From positions 124,001 to 188,000 of the forward strand of contig JABANP010000005.1 in assembly GCA_013115135.1 (NCBI GenBank): a DNA stretch of 64,000 bases. The letters run 5' to 3'. Below the pieces are notes generated by a model, which did not search any database, was not told the origin of the DNA, and saw only the letters and a program-made list of their open reading frames with translations. Source of the DNA: Perkinsus olseni (Eukaryota; Perkinsozoa; Perkinsida; Perkinsidae). The translations under genes were made by a program, and so were the position numbers. Below, in pieces: positions 1 through 12,000 of the stretch (position 1 is its first letter; the number at the start of each line of letters is the position of its first letter).

Positions 1-734
1 TGTGCTCCTGTTGCTGGTAAAACCACGTCCATTGCTGCTAGACTCACCGACTACTCCTAGGTGGAGCTGGTCTACTTAACCCCCTAGCCAAGAATCCTCA
101 AGTTACTTGGGAGTATCTCGACTGGAACGGTTACGTGAGGTTCCCAATGTGAGTAGTTCAACTACGAGCCCCGCCTACGGACGTCTTGTTTGCAACTTCT
201 TTCAGGAACTACAAGGTCATTCTGGCATGGGGTGTCCTCTCCCACTCAGTTCTCATATTCTCCATGATTGTCGTTGCCTTCATGAAGGACGTTCCTGCTG
301 TAATAATTTGCGCCCTGGGATTCTCTACCCTCGTCTTGTAGGCCTCCCACGTTATCGACTTCCTTGAGCATTGCGGCGCCAATGTTCTCCTATACCTGGT
401 CATCAATTCCTTCATCATACACGTAGTAGAGTATGTATTCAAGAGGCAGGAGAAGGATCCTCATCATTTTCAGGGTATCTTCCACAATCACTGGGTCGCA
501 AGCGGCAGAGCAGAGGATGAAGGTAGTAATCATCATTCGATATATTGCGATGACGTTGATGGCACCTCAGAAGCACCGGACAGCTCAGTTTACTCCAATT
601 TCACCTGGGAGATGATCGTGCTGGCCTTTGCAGCTGGTACGCGAGTTAACAGCTGTCTTATGCTGTCTCCGGCATCCGCATACAGGTACGATCGGCGCTA
701 CGAAGTTCGTTCACTACCTCGCGAGGAGTGGTAG
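1..734 (+). CDS. 3' part of a membrane protein (partial, 5' end outside window)
   Basis: Four exons can be joined: 1-16, 88-148, 206-299 and 342-734, with GT-AG introns of 71, 57 and 42 bases; the frame stays open across each junction and ends at TAG 732-734. The peptide has a hydrophobic stretch beginning VILAWGVLSHSVLIF and a second one around VLLYLVINSFIIHVV, followed by a charged segment (KRQEKDPHH) and a polar tail ending in LPREEW. It is therefore probably a multi-pass membrane protein with a cytosolic C-terminus. I do not recognise the family. The remaining 5' exons lie before the window. Confidence 0.55.
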
Positions 735-1097
735 GAAGTAGAGTGTACGTGACACGCAGAAAGGGGTTTCTACCCCCAATCGCCATCTTGTTAAACCGCT
801 GTTTTCATGATCTCCCTTTACGGATAAGTTGTTACATGAAAGAGCGACCGGTTGTGTCCTAAGTTACCATAATTACATTACTGAACAAAACTAGTCGAAC
901 TCATTTCCGAAACAATGTTTCGTAACAGGCACGAGTGAATACACCATCACGAAAATAAGTAATGCTTTTATGTACTACGCTACTAAGTGTGGGAATGTCG
1001 CGAAGCGAGGAAATCCTGCGACGTCATCGCTGTTCAAAAAGCCTAGAAACAGTGTAAATATCATAAGCGGCTAGAAATGGGTATCGCCGTTAGATGT
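735..1097. other. Intergenic, convergent gene ends
   Basis: AT-richer sequence between two convergent genes. I see no open frame with coding character and no repeat. Confidence 0.5.
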
Positions 1098-2193
1098 CTA
1101 GTTGCGGTGCTCCATCATAGCGTTCTTTCCGATCTGCACAGCAGCCTGGTTTAGCTTAGTAAGCTGACGGCAAGGATGCATGAACTGGCTGATAGCGAAG
1201 GCGATGAGGAGATCCTGAGAGGGTAACGATAAGAGGAGAGCCACGCGCTATTGGAGTGCAAACTCACGTGTCCGGGGTTGCCTTCAAGATCCGTCGTGTT
1301 AACAATGACCTCATCGGCACCATCATTCTCCTTATACTCGACATCGAACATACCCTCAACCTTCCATTTGCGGTCCCAATGCTCCCAGTTGCCTTTCTCG
1401 ACACTGACGTCGTAGTCTTTACCGTCGATCGACTAAAGGAAAGCAATAAAAAGCTTGACATTGTGATGCCGCATCAATGGACTTACCAGTGTATAATTGA
1501 CGTCCTTAACCTTAGCGGTAGCATCCCAGTCCTCATCGTTGTCCTTGTTCTTCTCCTCGTCAACCTCGACCTCACACTTAGAGATACCCTTCATTTGCAA
1601 GCCGATGGTGGCGAACTCTCGGCCATCCTCGTCCGAGAACTTGGCAGAACGCTTGATCTTCCAACGCAGCTTCACCTTCAACTCACTCTCATCGAAGTCG
1701 AACATAGAGTCCTTCGACTCATCGCTGAAAGACACACCGAAGTGCTACGCAAGACGCTGGTCGATCCACACAACCGAATTACCTCTTCGAGTCATCAGAG
1801 CCATCCCAGTCGACGTCCTTAGCACAAACGACGTTCTCTACACCAATTTCGCACTTACCGAGCACCTGAAGGAGTTCGATATTGAACGAAATAACGACAG
1901 TAGTCCTGATAAATTACATGTTCACGCTCCTTGTTAACAAGGGAGAAATTGGGGGTAGGATCACTGAAGTCGCTGTCCGACTTTATCAAAAGCCAGTGTT
2001 CGCCGTCTGTGTTGAAAACTTCAAAGTTTCGGGAATCAGGGCTAGCCTGAGACTTCTTAATCTGACAGGAGAAACAGATAATGTTGATGATACCAATTGT
2101 GGAAGATTCCGGTAACAATATTACCTTGAAAGTGTGAGGCTTTCCGACCTCAGGATCATCAAGACCGGGAAGAGAGGAGAAACAGCCACCCAT
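1098..2193 (-). CDS. Hypothetical protein with putative N-terminal acylation motif
   Basis: The start at 2193 gives MGGCFSSLPG: Gly2 followed by Cys4, the classic arrangement for N-myristoylation plus palmitoylation, so membrane-surface attachment is likely (inference). At least five exons join on the minus strand. The first intron starts after HTFK and ends CTGTCAG near 2068; others lie near 1915-1860, 1770-1740, 1490-1437 and 1268-1220. The product is acidic and charged, with motifs such as VELKVKLRWKIKR-like beta strands and WEHWDRKWKVEG. It ends in a helical segment (LLIAFAISQFMHP) and MMEHRN before TAG. One donor, after codon AKD near 1790, is non-typical and uncertain. I do not recognise the fold; a beta-rich lipid-binding or LURP-like domain is possible but unproven. 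Confidence 0.6.
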
Positions 2194-2878
2194 GATGAAT
2201 AAATGATAGAATGTAAAATAGAACCGACTTCCGATAAACCATTTGCATCAGCATATCCCCGTTGAACGGTAATAACTCCCCCTCAAATGCTGCGCACACT
2301 CGTCCACTTCACGCATAAGACAGCCACGGTGAGCCCCCTTACCGGCATCCTTCCAGCGGGGAGGACCTCCTGAACAACATAAAAGAACCCTAAAGCTAAA
2401 CGAATAGACTGCTAGGGGCCGACCTCTTACACAATGCCTGTCCCACTCCAATTCTCAGGCGACTTTGTTAGATAACGACTGTGAGGTTCACTGACGACAT
2501 CACTAACGAATTTCTCCGCTCTCCGGTTGGTGGACGAATCATGGTACTTACTCCTCGAGGCCGATAAGCGCTAGTAGGAGAGAGCTCGGCAGCTCGGAGG
2601 TGGAACGCACGCTTTAGCGAGGAATTTCGTGGCGCAGTGACAAGCGCTGACAAGTGTTTAGTCACATCGAGCGCGAAATACTTGATGGTCCGCCTGCGAT
2701 ACGGGTGCGCAGCCTCGGATGGGAAGTCGTCTGCAGGCAGTAGCCTGCTTTCGACAGCAATGCAGCATCTTGGCCCTCACCCCCCGAGGTCGGGCCAAGC
2801 AACTGTCACATAGCCCGTAGACGACGGCTCCCTTTTATGCTTCTCAGGGCGCTCCTGTTGTGTGCATTGTGTCATCTA
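2194..2878. other. Intergenic between divergent genes
   Basis: About 685 bases separate the start of the minus-strand gene from the EAF6 start at 2879, so it should contain both promoters. Small frames on both strands lack coding character. No TATA box or repeat is evident. Confidence 0.5.
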
Positions 2879-3719
2879 ATGTCGTCGTCTCCTCCCCTTG
2901 GCCAACTCAATGCGGCCATTAAGGATAGATTGCCTCCTTCCCTATTACGAGGGTATAGTCTATGCCGGTAGTAGTAGCACAGGGAGAAATTACACGGATC
3001 CTAGTACCATGCTTGTCCTCGGTATGCTCTCAGGAATAATCTATTGAAGAACCTTCGCTCAGTAGAGTTGGAGATCGCCGAGAAGGAGTACCGGTATCTG
3101 GAGGAGTCTGCCGACTACGGCAACTATGTCAAGGTGATGGCGGCGGCGGCCCTCCTTAGTTACAAGGAAGGCAAAGCGACTCGCGGTACGCTTGGTTTCA
3201 GGGCTTCGAGAACCTTTTATCGTATCGTCTACCCTCCCAGGGTGGGGGCCATAGTAGTCGGAAACATCGGGGAGTTAAGAGTGCTGATCGTCTACTCTCC
3301 CTAAGGTGGTCCTAATACAAGGAGTACTCGTCTCTACTATTGGCTTTGTCAGCTCTACCAGCGCTCCGGTCACGTCCGACCAAACATCAGCGGCTATATC
3401 TGCAACACCATCAACCCCTGGAACCCCCGAGGGTAACCCCGCCTTCCTTGTACTCTGCGGATTAGCTGCTATCAGATGAAACCACTACGTCTGAATCGAC
3501 CCATGTTACTAAAAAGTCACGAACGCAGAAAGGAGCTAATACTAAGCATTCCATCGCTAGCGAAGTAGTAGGCTTCTGCGACTCCCCTGCAGGTATGGAG
3601 CGCGGTTTATGCAGGAATCTGGGGTGTCGAGTGAAGCACAGACGACAACAGGGGGCACCCCTCCCGTCACTTCCACCAAGAAGAATGGGAAATCCTCATC
3701 GAAGAAAAGGAAGCGTTAG
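2879..3719 (+). CDS. EAF6: Chromatin-modification protein EAF6/MEAF6 homolog
   Basis: EAF6 is a small coiled-coil subunit of NuA4 and related MYST histone acetyltransferase complexes in the nucleus. The start ATG 2879 gives MSSSPPLGQLNAA. Splicing out 3134-3201 (GTGATGG...TTTCAG) joins two exons into YLEESADYGNYVKGFENLL. This matches the family signature YLEDTxxYGNIIRGWDRYL, and is followed by SRKHRGVKSADRLLSLS, corresponding to the human KEAERLFSKSS region. A further intron at 3306-3352 leads to a Ser/Thr/Pro-rich linker. The last exon starts near 3601 and ends KKNGKSSSKKRKR-stop at 3719, a good nuclear-localisation tail. The first intron (about 2968-3010) is less certain. Five exons in all. 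The family core is unmistakable once spliced; the last-exon frame was chosen because it gives the basic tail. Confidence 0.85.
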
Positions 3720-4229
3720 GGAACATCATCCCTGTAGCCCTTCTTGTATTGCGCATCATGTCATTTGTTACCACTTGTTCTCTTTTGAAGGCATCATCAT
3801 AATAATCATTTACCTCCTGTCAGACCCTGTCTTGTTCTAGCTTGTCCTCAAATGGGAATGATGTAGGAAAACTCTTGTATTGTCATAGTCGATCATCATC
3901 ATCAGGCTGATACCGTGAATTGTTACCGCTTCATTTTCACAAATCTGCAACGTTATCGGCGAATCCTTATTGTACTAAGGACAGCAAGTCTGGGGCTCCA
4001 CATTAGTAGATAGCAGAGTTGTGAAGTTGCGGTCCATCATTGAGGCCCAAATCTCGATCAGTTGTCTGCGGCCTGCTGCTCTTTGCTAGTAGCTGCCGCC
4101 ACTTCGCTCATCCTTTGTGGGTCTCCAGTGAGGTATTGATGTTACTCTTTCTAGTAGTACTTTACATATTCTATTCCTTCTCCCGCACCCCCCTATACTT
4201 CGGGAGTAGCAGCGTCTGATCATCGTCAC
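3720..4229. other. Intergenic
   Basis: Contains ATC/CAT-rich simple sequence near 3790-3810 and 3890-3905, and no convincing open frame. It carries the EAF6 3' end and the promoter of the next plus-strand gene. Confidence 0.5.
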
Positions 4230-6497
4230 ATGTCGGATGGCTCGGGGTCTTCTGGTCCACGACGGTCGTCAGCGTCTAAACCTGGAGCTGAGATTGATCA
4301 ACGGAGGGATGAGAAGGATATCAAATTCAGGGAGCAATCGGACTCCAATGCCAAGGTTTTGAGGTATACCACTCCCTCGATGGGACCAGCAGGGTATATA
4401 CGCCTTTTCTGTAGATACGTAACAGACTTCCTGATGAATCACTCGGGCAAATGGATAGGCTTGGATAAGCTCAACCATAATCCCAAACTTGTTGGTTTTA
4501 TTGGTAGGACGCCAGAGTGCCGATCGGGCTCGTCACCTCTCACCTCTCAGGCCATCTCTTAGTAGGCTTACCCGGTATCCACCGGACAATGATCGTGAGA
4601 GCTACTGATGGCACGGAAAAGGTACAGTCCTATTGCCTCCAGGGATGAAGGTGGTTTTGTTATGTCTTAGGAAATAGGGTACCTGGGTACTGAGTGGATA
4701 GCCCAGACGTTTAATATTCGGGATTGGGGTGGTATACCTATGGTACCTCGAGAGATTATTACCGTCACTAAGGATCCTGCTGGGGAAGTATTGGTGAAGC
4801 TGACTTCCAATTGGACTACTACAAGGACTGGCTCTAAGCTTATAGTGGTAGGGAGGCGACTAGTAGCTATGAAGTGCACTCTGATGTGATTTCAGGATCC
4901 TAATGCACCACAAGCGGATGCAGCCAGAGGGCATGGGTATCATTACGGTAATTATGGTAGGGGAGGTAGAGGGGGGTATAAAGGAGGAGGGGCATGGTGG
5001 AAAGGTGGAGGAGGAGGAGGGGCATCTTCGTGGAAGGGAGGTGGAGGAAGGCATAGCAAGCGTCAGGTAGTAGTGGCTGTATGGTAGCGTTAGGATAACC
5101 TTCACCTTCAGTACAACCATGGAGGGTATTATGGTAATGGTAGTGATGATCAATGGTGGGACCAGCAGTACCAGGGTGATAATAGATTATCATCCTCTTC
5201 ATACCGCTACGGAAGAAGGGGAGGCGATAGCGTAAGCAGGGCGTGTGCTGCCTGTGGTCCCTGCAACACTGGCCTGTGTATTCTGCAGGACCAAGACAGC
5301 CGAGTGAAGCGCGAGTGTAGCCCAGCTGTGGATTGGGATGATGATACACCGCCAGCTAAGCAGGTATAATGTTCCTCCATCACACGGTGTTGATGATATC
5401 GTGTGGTAGGGTGATGAATCGAACGGGGACGTTGGAAGAGGGGATCCAGATCCTAAGAGACAGCGGATAAAGTCTCCTAGTGTCCACCGGAGAGCCTCGT
5501 CGAGGTCTCGAGGGAAGTCTGCCACGAGGAGCAATAGCAGGAGGGATCGACGGCGGAGTCGGGATCGATCACGTGATGGCTCCATGAGGAGGAGTAGCAG
5601 GAGGAGGAGTAGAGGGTCTACCTCTTTAGGACGTGTGAAGGACGAGGAAGGTAGTATTACTTGCGCCTTCTGGAGCGTCTCAGTAACCCGTTAGCTATTC
5701 ACATGCAACGGGAGTGTGTGTGCCGAGAGCTACTGATAGCACCCGGTGTTGGACCCCTCATGGTCTGTATCCTCAGATGATTATCGAGGTAGAAGCAAGA
5801 GCCGGGCTGCTGACAGGAGGGGCTATCCTGCTCCGCGATCTCGGAGTAGCAGTGAGAGTTCTGTCGAGCTGAGTGACGCCGAGAGCTGGCCCGAGGATCC
5901 AACCGATGACAGGGAGAATAGGAACAACAATGTCGTTAGCACTCCTGCAGCTGCTGCTGAAGTACCGGAGGCTTTGAAGCAGGCCAAGGTGAAAATAGTC
6001 GAGACCTTGGTATGTTGGAAAGCTCACGATGGGCAGGCTATAGCTGATGACCTCCAGCTCTTTGAACTGGGTTCGGAGAGGAAGCAGAGGGACATGAGAG
6101 ACATGCTGAGGGAGATGATCCGGGATATATACCAGATGTGGGTGGTCTACACTGGTGGTAGCAGGGTAATGGGTTCGGTGTTAGATACCGGCCAGAGAAG
6201 AGCTCCCACGTCCACTCTCGGCTGTTCCGCAAGTTTTCAGGAAGGGAGGATTTGTTGTACCTCCTCGTAGCCGATCGCTATGTTGGACGTCCTACGTACT
6301 CCCTGCGTGGCCCCCGTGGGTATTGTTCATTATGATGTTGTGTCAGCTACCATGAGCGGCGTAGACGCAGGATCAAGTACCGGCCTAAACGGGAGGAGCA
6401 TAAATCAGTCAAGCCGGCGGTATCGGCCAGCACCTCCAGGTCCTCGTCGCAGACCCCTACAGCCTCACAGCGCAATGGAGTGGTAGTGGGAGTCTGA
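4230..6497 (+). CDS. Gly-rich and RS-domain nuclear protein, probably RNA-associated
   Basis: The start ATG 4230 (MSDGSGSSGPRRSS) is followed by about ten exons. A folded N-terminal part contains YTTPSMGPAGYIR and DGTEKEIGYLGTEW; the latter spans an intron from 4622 to about 4670. Next comes a Gly/Trp/Tyr-rich stretch (YGRGGRGGYKGGGAWWKGG) at about 4940-5060, then acidic and RS segments with many SR and RRS repeats (5440-5640, 5790-5930), then a helical part (ERKQRDMRDMLREM) and an Arg-rich stretch (YHERRRRRIKYRPKREE) before a Ser-rich end. RS plus RGG composition points to pre-mRNA processing or mRNP binding; no RRM or KH domain is visible, so function is inferred only from composition. The stop at 6497 may lie in an intron: a GTAGTGGG donor at about 6482 would extend the gene into the exons beginning near 6532. 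Confidence 0.6.
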
Positions 6498-9060
6498 TAA
6501 GCCTAATTTCAGCCATTGGCTCTGCTGTTACAGGGACGAGAGGGCAGTGGGTTGGATGCAGCCGCATCATCATCAGCAGCAGTAGTGGAGGCGGATAACA
6601 CAGTCACCACGCCCTTGCCGCCCGTACTACCGCTCAACATTCGCGTTACTCCTGAAATTATCAAGTTCCTCACTCGGACACGATCATGGCTACAGAAGGT
6701 AATAAGATGGCAGCGAGGGGTGTACTTAGTAGTAGTGGGAACCGTGATTAACTTCACCACCCCGTACGACATGTATGCAATGGTCCTTTTAGGCGGTGGA
6801 TAGTTTAGTCCCGAAGATCGTCCTCTTCGACGAAGCTAATGCCCATCCTTTGGATATACGAGTACTGCATGTTCTCACTAACTGGTAGTCATCCCCTACA
6901 TTACCAATACCATGTTACTCGTGTCCCCTATGTTCAGTTGTATGATAAAATTCCGCCCTGAGCGGGCACCACATAAGGTCATAGGCTGTCTGGCTGGATA
7001 CGAGCGTTGCATCCCTACCAACTTGCCCCAGGGGAAGTCCGTCACCAACATGAGCATACCCAAGACTAATGCTCTGCTGTTGAAGATAGTGGTAGTGAGA
7101 TTAACGCTGGTTTGGTGGTCCCCTTGGACTTATACTGCTGTTGTTGCAGATGCGGGATCCCTCTACGGGTCAGATCACCAACGGCGACCTAGCTTTCCGA
7201 GCTGTTTCTAACGAGCCAGCCACTGAGGAGGAGCTGGAAATAGGAGCGGCGAATTGGCAGTCGATCAGTAGTATAGCATCCCTATCCACCTGGTACGATG
7301 AGGATGGACCACCCTTCTTGCAGGTAGTACGGTGAATGCAAAGGTAGAGGATGTACGACGTTGTGAACGAGCATTAAAGCTTATCCATCAACGCCAGGCT
7401 CCACTCTCGAAAGAGTCTGTTCGGCGAATCATCCTCAATGGGGAAATGCTGACTGTCGATACTCTCCCACCTAATGAGGGACTCCGCCCAGGAACTTCCT
7501 CGACGTACCGTCATCATCGTCCCCCACCGGTTGCTGATGCTCAGTCCTCCGTATCCCGGTAGTCTGAAGTACCTTACTATGTAGAATTACTCTGTGCCTT
7601 ACCACCACCATTGATACTCCTCTCGTGGATACACTTTCCCTGTCTTTGTCGCTTGGAGACCCACCGTACCATTGCTGTGCCTTGTGTGGCCCTGGCTACG
7701 ACCTATGGATTGTTCAACAATGTTGCTAGTAGTGGTCGCTTCGAGAAGAGAGTCTGTTATGTAGCTTTTCTGAACCATTCTCAATTCCCTTGGACGCTGC
7801 TACATCTGTTGTGTTTGTAGTACGCGGGGTAGTGATGATCAGAGCAGTGTAGCGCTCTGATTCCTGGTCCAATGGTCCGTCATAAGTCCAAGGCACAACC
7901 AAGACGTATCGATCGTAGTAGAGGGTATGGCTTGCTCTGGGTCGATAAGGAGCATCCCTTGCAGGTGTTACGCCGATCTTCCTATCCGAGGATGACAGGG
8001 CAAAGGTCGAGGCCATGCGAGAAAGGCTGGTACAGCCAGAAGCTGCAAAACATCTTCAGGAGTATGCAATCGGTGTACCAATCGTCATGTGAACTACGGA
8101 TCGTCAGGTATCTAACAGCGGAGGATATATCCGGTCAGATAGTCGCCTTGAGAGCCTTGGCCGAGGCAGCTCCTACTGATGTTCAGGTGTTTTGGGTAAT
8201 ACTCAGGGAGAAGATCCCTTCGCCGCTACGGGTAGTGGTAATCGGTAATGGTTATCAGTTACTACATCGTCAATTAAGAGGCATGCCGACGCACCCTTGG
8301 AGGAAGCACTTGGCCAGGACCTGTGAGAACATGCCAGTCGATGGGAAGAACGAGGTTATTGCGGAATGGGTAGTAGTATCAGGGCAGACGAGTGGCCCCT
8401 TTCTAGCAGCCTTGGACGGAACTCTCTTTTCAGTATAACAGCGTTCTGGTTCCAGAGAGCAAGGCCGTACAGGCGTTTCTGGATGCTACGCCTACACCTC
8501 CAATCCCATCAAGAGCCATCGAGTTCATTCGACAGATAGAGTTGGCTCTAGAGTACTACTCCTTTGTAGTAACAGTTGAAGTCAACTCTAACCTTCTCGA
8601 GGTACCCGTTCACGAAGTCTCTCTATAACGATGAGATAGGACTACCAGCGAATAACGCTATGGTATGTTAGCGGAGCGAAGTTTTGTATCTCATGCGTGG
8701 CCTGTCTACTCAGGAGGTGCTCTTCGGTCGGTATGCGAGGAGGCTAGGGGAAGCAGTCGGCCCCTCTGGAGAGCAGTCCGACTGGTGCCTTACCACCTTT
8801 CGCACCTACCTACAGAGTATCTTGGTACTCTCGACCAAGTCAGGCAAGAGGCCCAGCAAGTACCTCAACGTCGCTGAAGTAACGCGCACCTGGACTCGTG
8901 GGTCGTTAGATTGAGGCGTCGGTGTAGGTCTGCGGCTCTTGTTTGAAGATAGCCCAATCGATCGAAGCACCTCCAGATCTCACTACCCAAGCTGCTTTGG
9001 TGTTAGCGCATGGGATAGGTAGGAATGATACGCTCGATACATTGCTGTGCGTTAGTGTAG
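6498..9060 (+). CDS. Unassigned plus-strand exons (gene between RS protein and THADA)
   Basis: A chain of short plausible exons with GT-AG boundaries, none recognised. Clear coding pieces are at about 6532-6697 (PLNIRVTPEIIKFL), 6825-6885 (VLFDEANAHPLDIRVLHVLT), 6937-7090 (RPERAPHKVIGCLAGYERC), 7150-7320 (NGDLAFRAVSNEPATEEEL), 7343-7480 (VEDVRRCERALKLIHQRQAP), 7975-8090 (VTPIFLSEDDRAKVEAMRERL), 8103-8185 (YLTAEDISGQIVALRALAEA), 8440-8570 and 8660-8880. The helical repeat-like character suggests an ARM/HEAT-type protein. This may be one gene, the 3' half of the RS gene, or the 5' part of THADA. I could not fix a start or stop. Several introns begin GTAGT. Confidence 0.35.
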
Positions 9061-12000
9061 AGATGATGCTCTTTAGATAATGCTCGAGAGAATGAGCAAC
9101 TTATGGACCACGTCACCAGCGTGGACTCCAGTACTAGCTCTGCTTTATCCCTGCTCGACGGTACCTCGCCCTACTCCTCGACGAGCCTTCTTAGACTGCC
9201 CCCTTCTTCACAGGTGCCCTTGTTATCCCGCCAAGGGAAGATATGCCTCTGTCTTCTCGCCTAGCACTGAGTAGAGGGCTCCTCGTAGCGGCCGTGGATG
9301 ATGGCACTAGAGAAAAGTACACTGGAAGATGTAAGGAGATGCGAAGGTTGGGCCCAGATTGACTCCGGATGGCGCTCAGGTGTCGAATCTTACATCTCCT
9401 TGTTGCTGGACCGCCATGCTGCCTTGGATACACCTACGTTGCTATACGGCCTCCAATCATTGATGGTACTAGTCAGTAGAGGGGGCCGAGGGACCGCTCA
9501 TGGAGCCTAGGCGTATAAGGCAACTGCTCGAGGTGGGGGGTATCTTCAAGTCGCGCTTGAAAGACGCAAGTGAGGTCAGGTTTGTGTCACTCACTGGGAG
9601 CACCCTTCTAATTTGGTGCATCAACTTTGCGAGCAGCTCTTCGAGATAGAGTGCCGGAAGGCAGGCGCATCGAGTGCTGAGAAGCTATCAATCGTGCAGC
9701 AGTCGATAAAGGAGTTGCCCTTCTGTCGTGCTAAATGCAAGGGCCTCTCCTTCCTACTACCCGTGTCTAGTGATGACGACGCTATGGCCATTGCCCTGGA
9801 TATGGTCCCCGACCTCCTCGATACTGTTTCTCAAGAGGGAAGCTCATCCAGTGCGGCAAAACAGCTCTTAGAGAGGGTGTGCTCTATGGTACGTTGGTTG
9901 GGAAGGGACACAGAGAACTGCCTTCGTGGGGGTCTACGATAGACTAGTAGCCTGATGATGGGACAGCTTCCTTGGGCATACTCTCGAGGGCTACGGGGTA
10001 GTCCTCTTCAGCCTAGTCTAGCCATTCTCGGCATCAGTATTCCCATAATGCTATGCTCTGTACTCAGGCCCCGGAAGCCGGTAAGAAGTTCGACCTGAGA
10101 GAGCGCCTCTTCAGCCCTATACTGGCCCTTCTCAATCGGATACACGAAGACGAAGGGAGCGATTTGCATCAGGGACTCGCGGATACGCTCACCAATGTAG
10201 CTGCTGGGCTCTATCGTCGCTGGGATAGTGGCTATCCAGATACTCTCCAAGGCCCCGGCGGAATTGCTGGTATCTCTATGGAATACGGCATTGTCTGGCT
10301 GCTGCTCTGCTGATGGCGCTGGTAGTACTGGGCGGAGGATAGAATGTAAGAGGATTGCACCCATCTTAGGAGGGGACTACTCCGTCTTGGCTCTTGCTGG
10401 TCTATTCCGCAAGTTGGGTCGAGCTGAGTTCACTGAGACTGGTTTGACGCTGGTGGAACCCAAGGCAAAGAAGAAGAGCCGCAGGCGTCACTCGAGCCAG
10501 GAACCAAGCGGAGCGGTCCAGAGGGAAGTCGGAATGGTACCCAGTAGGGCATATGGGATGCCGAGGTACTCCTTGCTGTGTTAGGAAGGGAGAGCAGAGT
10601 ACGGTAGCCTCCCTATTGAGACACTGGAGAGGTGGATCCTGTCCTCTGACTCTGCTATGGCCATCTCAACCCTCAAGCTGATGTCTACAGTGAAGAGCCC
10701 TGCCACCACTCCCATCACCACCGCTGAAGTCCGCCTCGTCTACCCTTTATTCATAAGAAATGGTGAGTAACCTCATGAGGGACTATGGGCGAGTCTACGA
10801 TGCCTCCATTTGGTAGGCCAACAGTTGAAGCTATCTGATCTCGCTCTACGCCAGCGGGCTACGTCAGCATTGAAGGCTTTCCTACAGCGACTACGTGATA
10901 CTTGGGACATGAAGTCACACCAACAAGATGGTCGGGCACATCTTCAGCTCCGCTCCGCTGTGAGGGATTTCTCGTTAGGTCCTGACCTGTCGTCCAAGAG
11001 GTATGCTCCATGGCTGAAGGAGCTATTCTTGGACTACCTCATCCCTGTTGCCACAAGGCCGGGCTCTCCTCTAGAGATAGCCTACCCTGCTGCCACGATA
11101 GTCGAGCATGTCTACAAGCTGTGAGATCTCACCTCTGGCCTTCCCCTAGCCTATCAATCTTGTCTTAGCTTCGGGAGCCTGCCCGTGTCTCTCAACATCG
11201 GCAAGGTCTACACCGGCTGCTCCATTGCCCAGGAGTTGGGCTTCTATGACTCGGAGGTGCGTATGCCTTGAGAAGTGTTCTATCACGTCGGTTTTACTAC
11301 AGGTTATCATGAGTCTCCTGCAAGCTCTTGGAGCAGCATGGAGCAAGCAGCGTACAGCGGTAGTACAGGCCCTGCAGGCAGTACCACCCGAGGTCATACT
11401 GCAAGTGGGACCACAGATAGATCGCCGTATCGCTGAGCTGGCAAGGAAGAGCAAGCAGGTACCTAGCAGTTATGCATTGGGAGGTAGTACATGCTCGGTT
11501 GCCCCTGTCAGGTGGTGAGAGTACGTTGGACGAGTGAGGCCGCTGCTCTGGCGGCTCTCTATAGCCAAGCCCTGCGTGGAAAGGACAGGGTGGCGTATGT
11601 CGATGGTATAATGGAAGAGGTCAAGGGGGAGTTCAAGCAAAGCATCGGAAAGGTAGCGGCTGCACTATATTCTCGCATCGCGTTGACTGTTGTTTGCACC
11701 CTCAGGGCCTGGACGCCCTCAGAGGCCTCCATGTCCATTTAGCCTGCCTCGCCGCTGCTCTGCCCACCATCCGTGGCATGGCATCATGTGCTGCAGAGGG
11801 CTTCTCCTCTGTGGAGTCCGTAACCTCAGTTGAGGTTATGCTGTCCATATGTGTCAGTGTACTCGGAGCTATCAGCGAGGGTGTGGATGATGTAAGAGGA
11901 GATTTCTAAATTCCCTCTCTGTATCGTGCCACCGTGCTGCTGTAGGTTTTGGTGTCTTCCAACCTGCTCACCGCAGTGGGACTAGATCATGCTGCAGGCC

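Noticed and set aside
300..341. Apparent in-frame TAG suggesting stop-codon reassignment
   Set aside because: The TAG is the 3' end of a normal 42-base intron; the frame is restored after splicing. Other in-frame TAGs behave the same way.
4900..5585. Long minus-strand frames of 97-149 codons
   Set aside because: They are antisense to the Gly-rich and RS-repeat exons; repetitive GGN/AGN codons leave long stop-free antisense frames.
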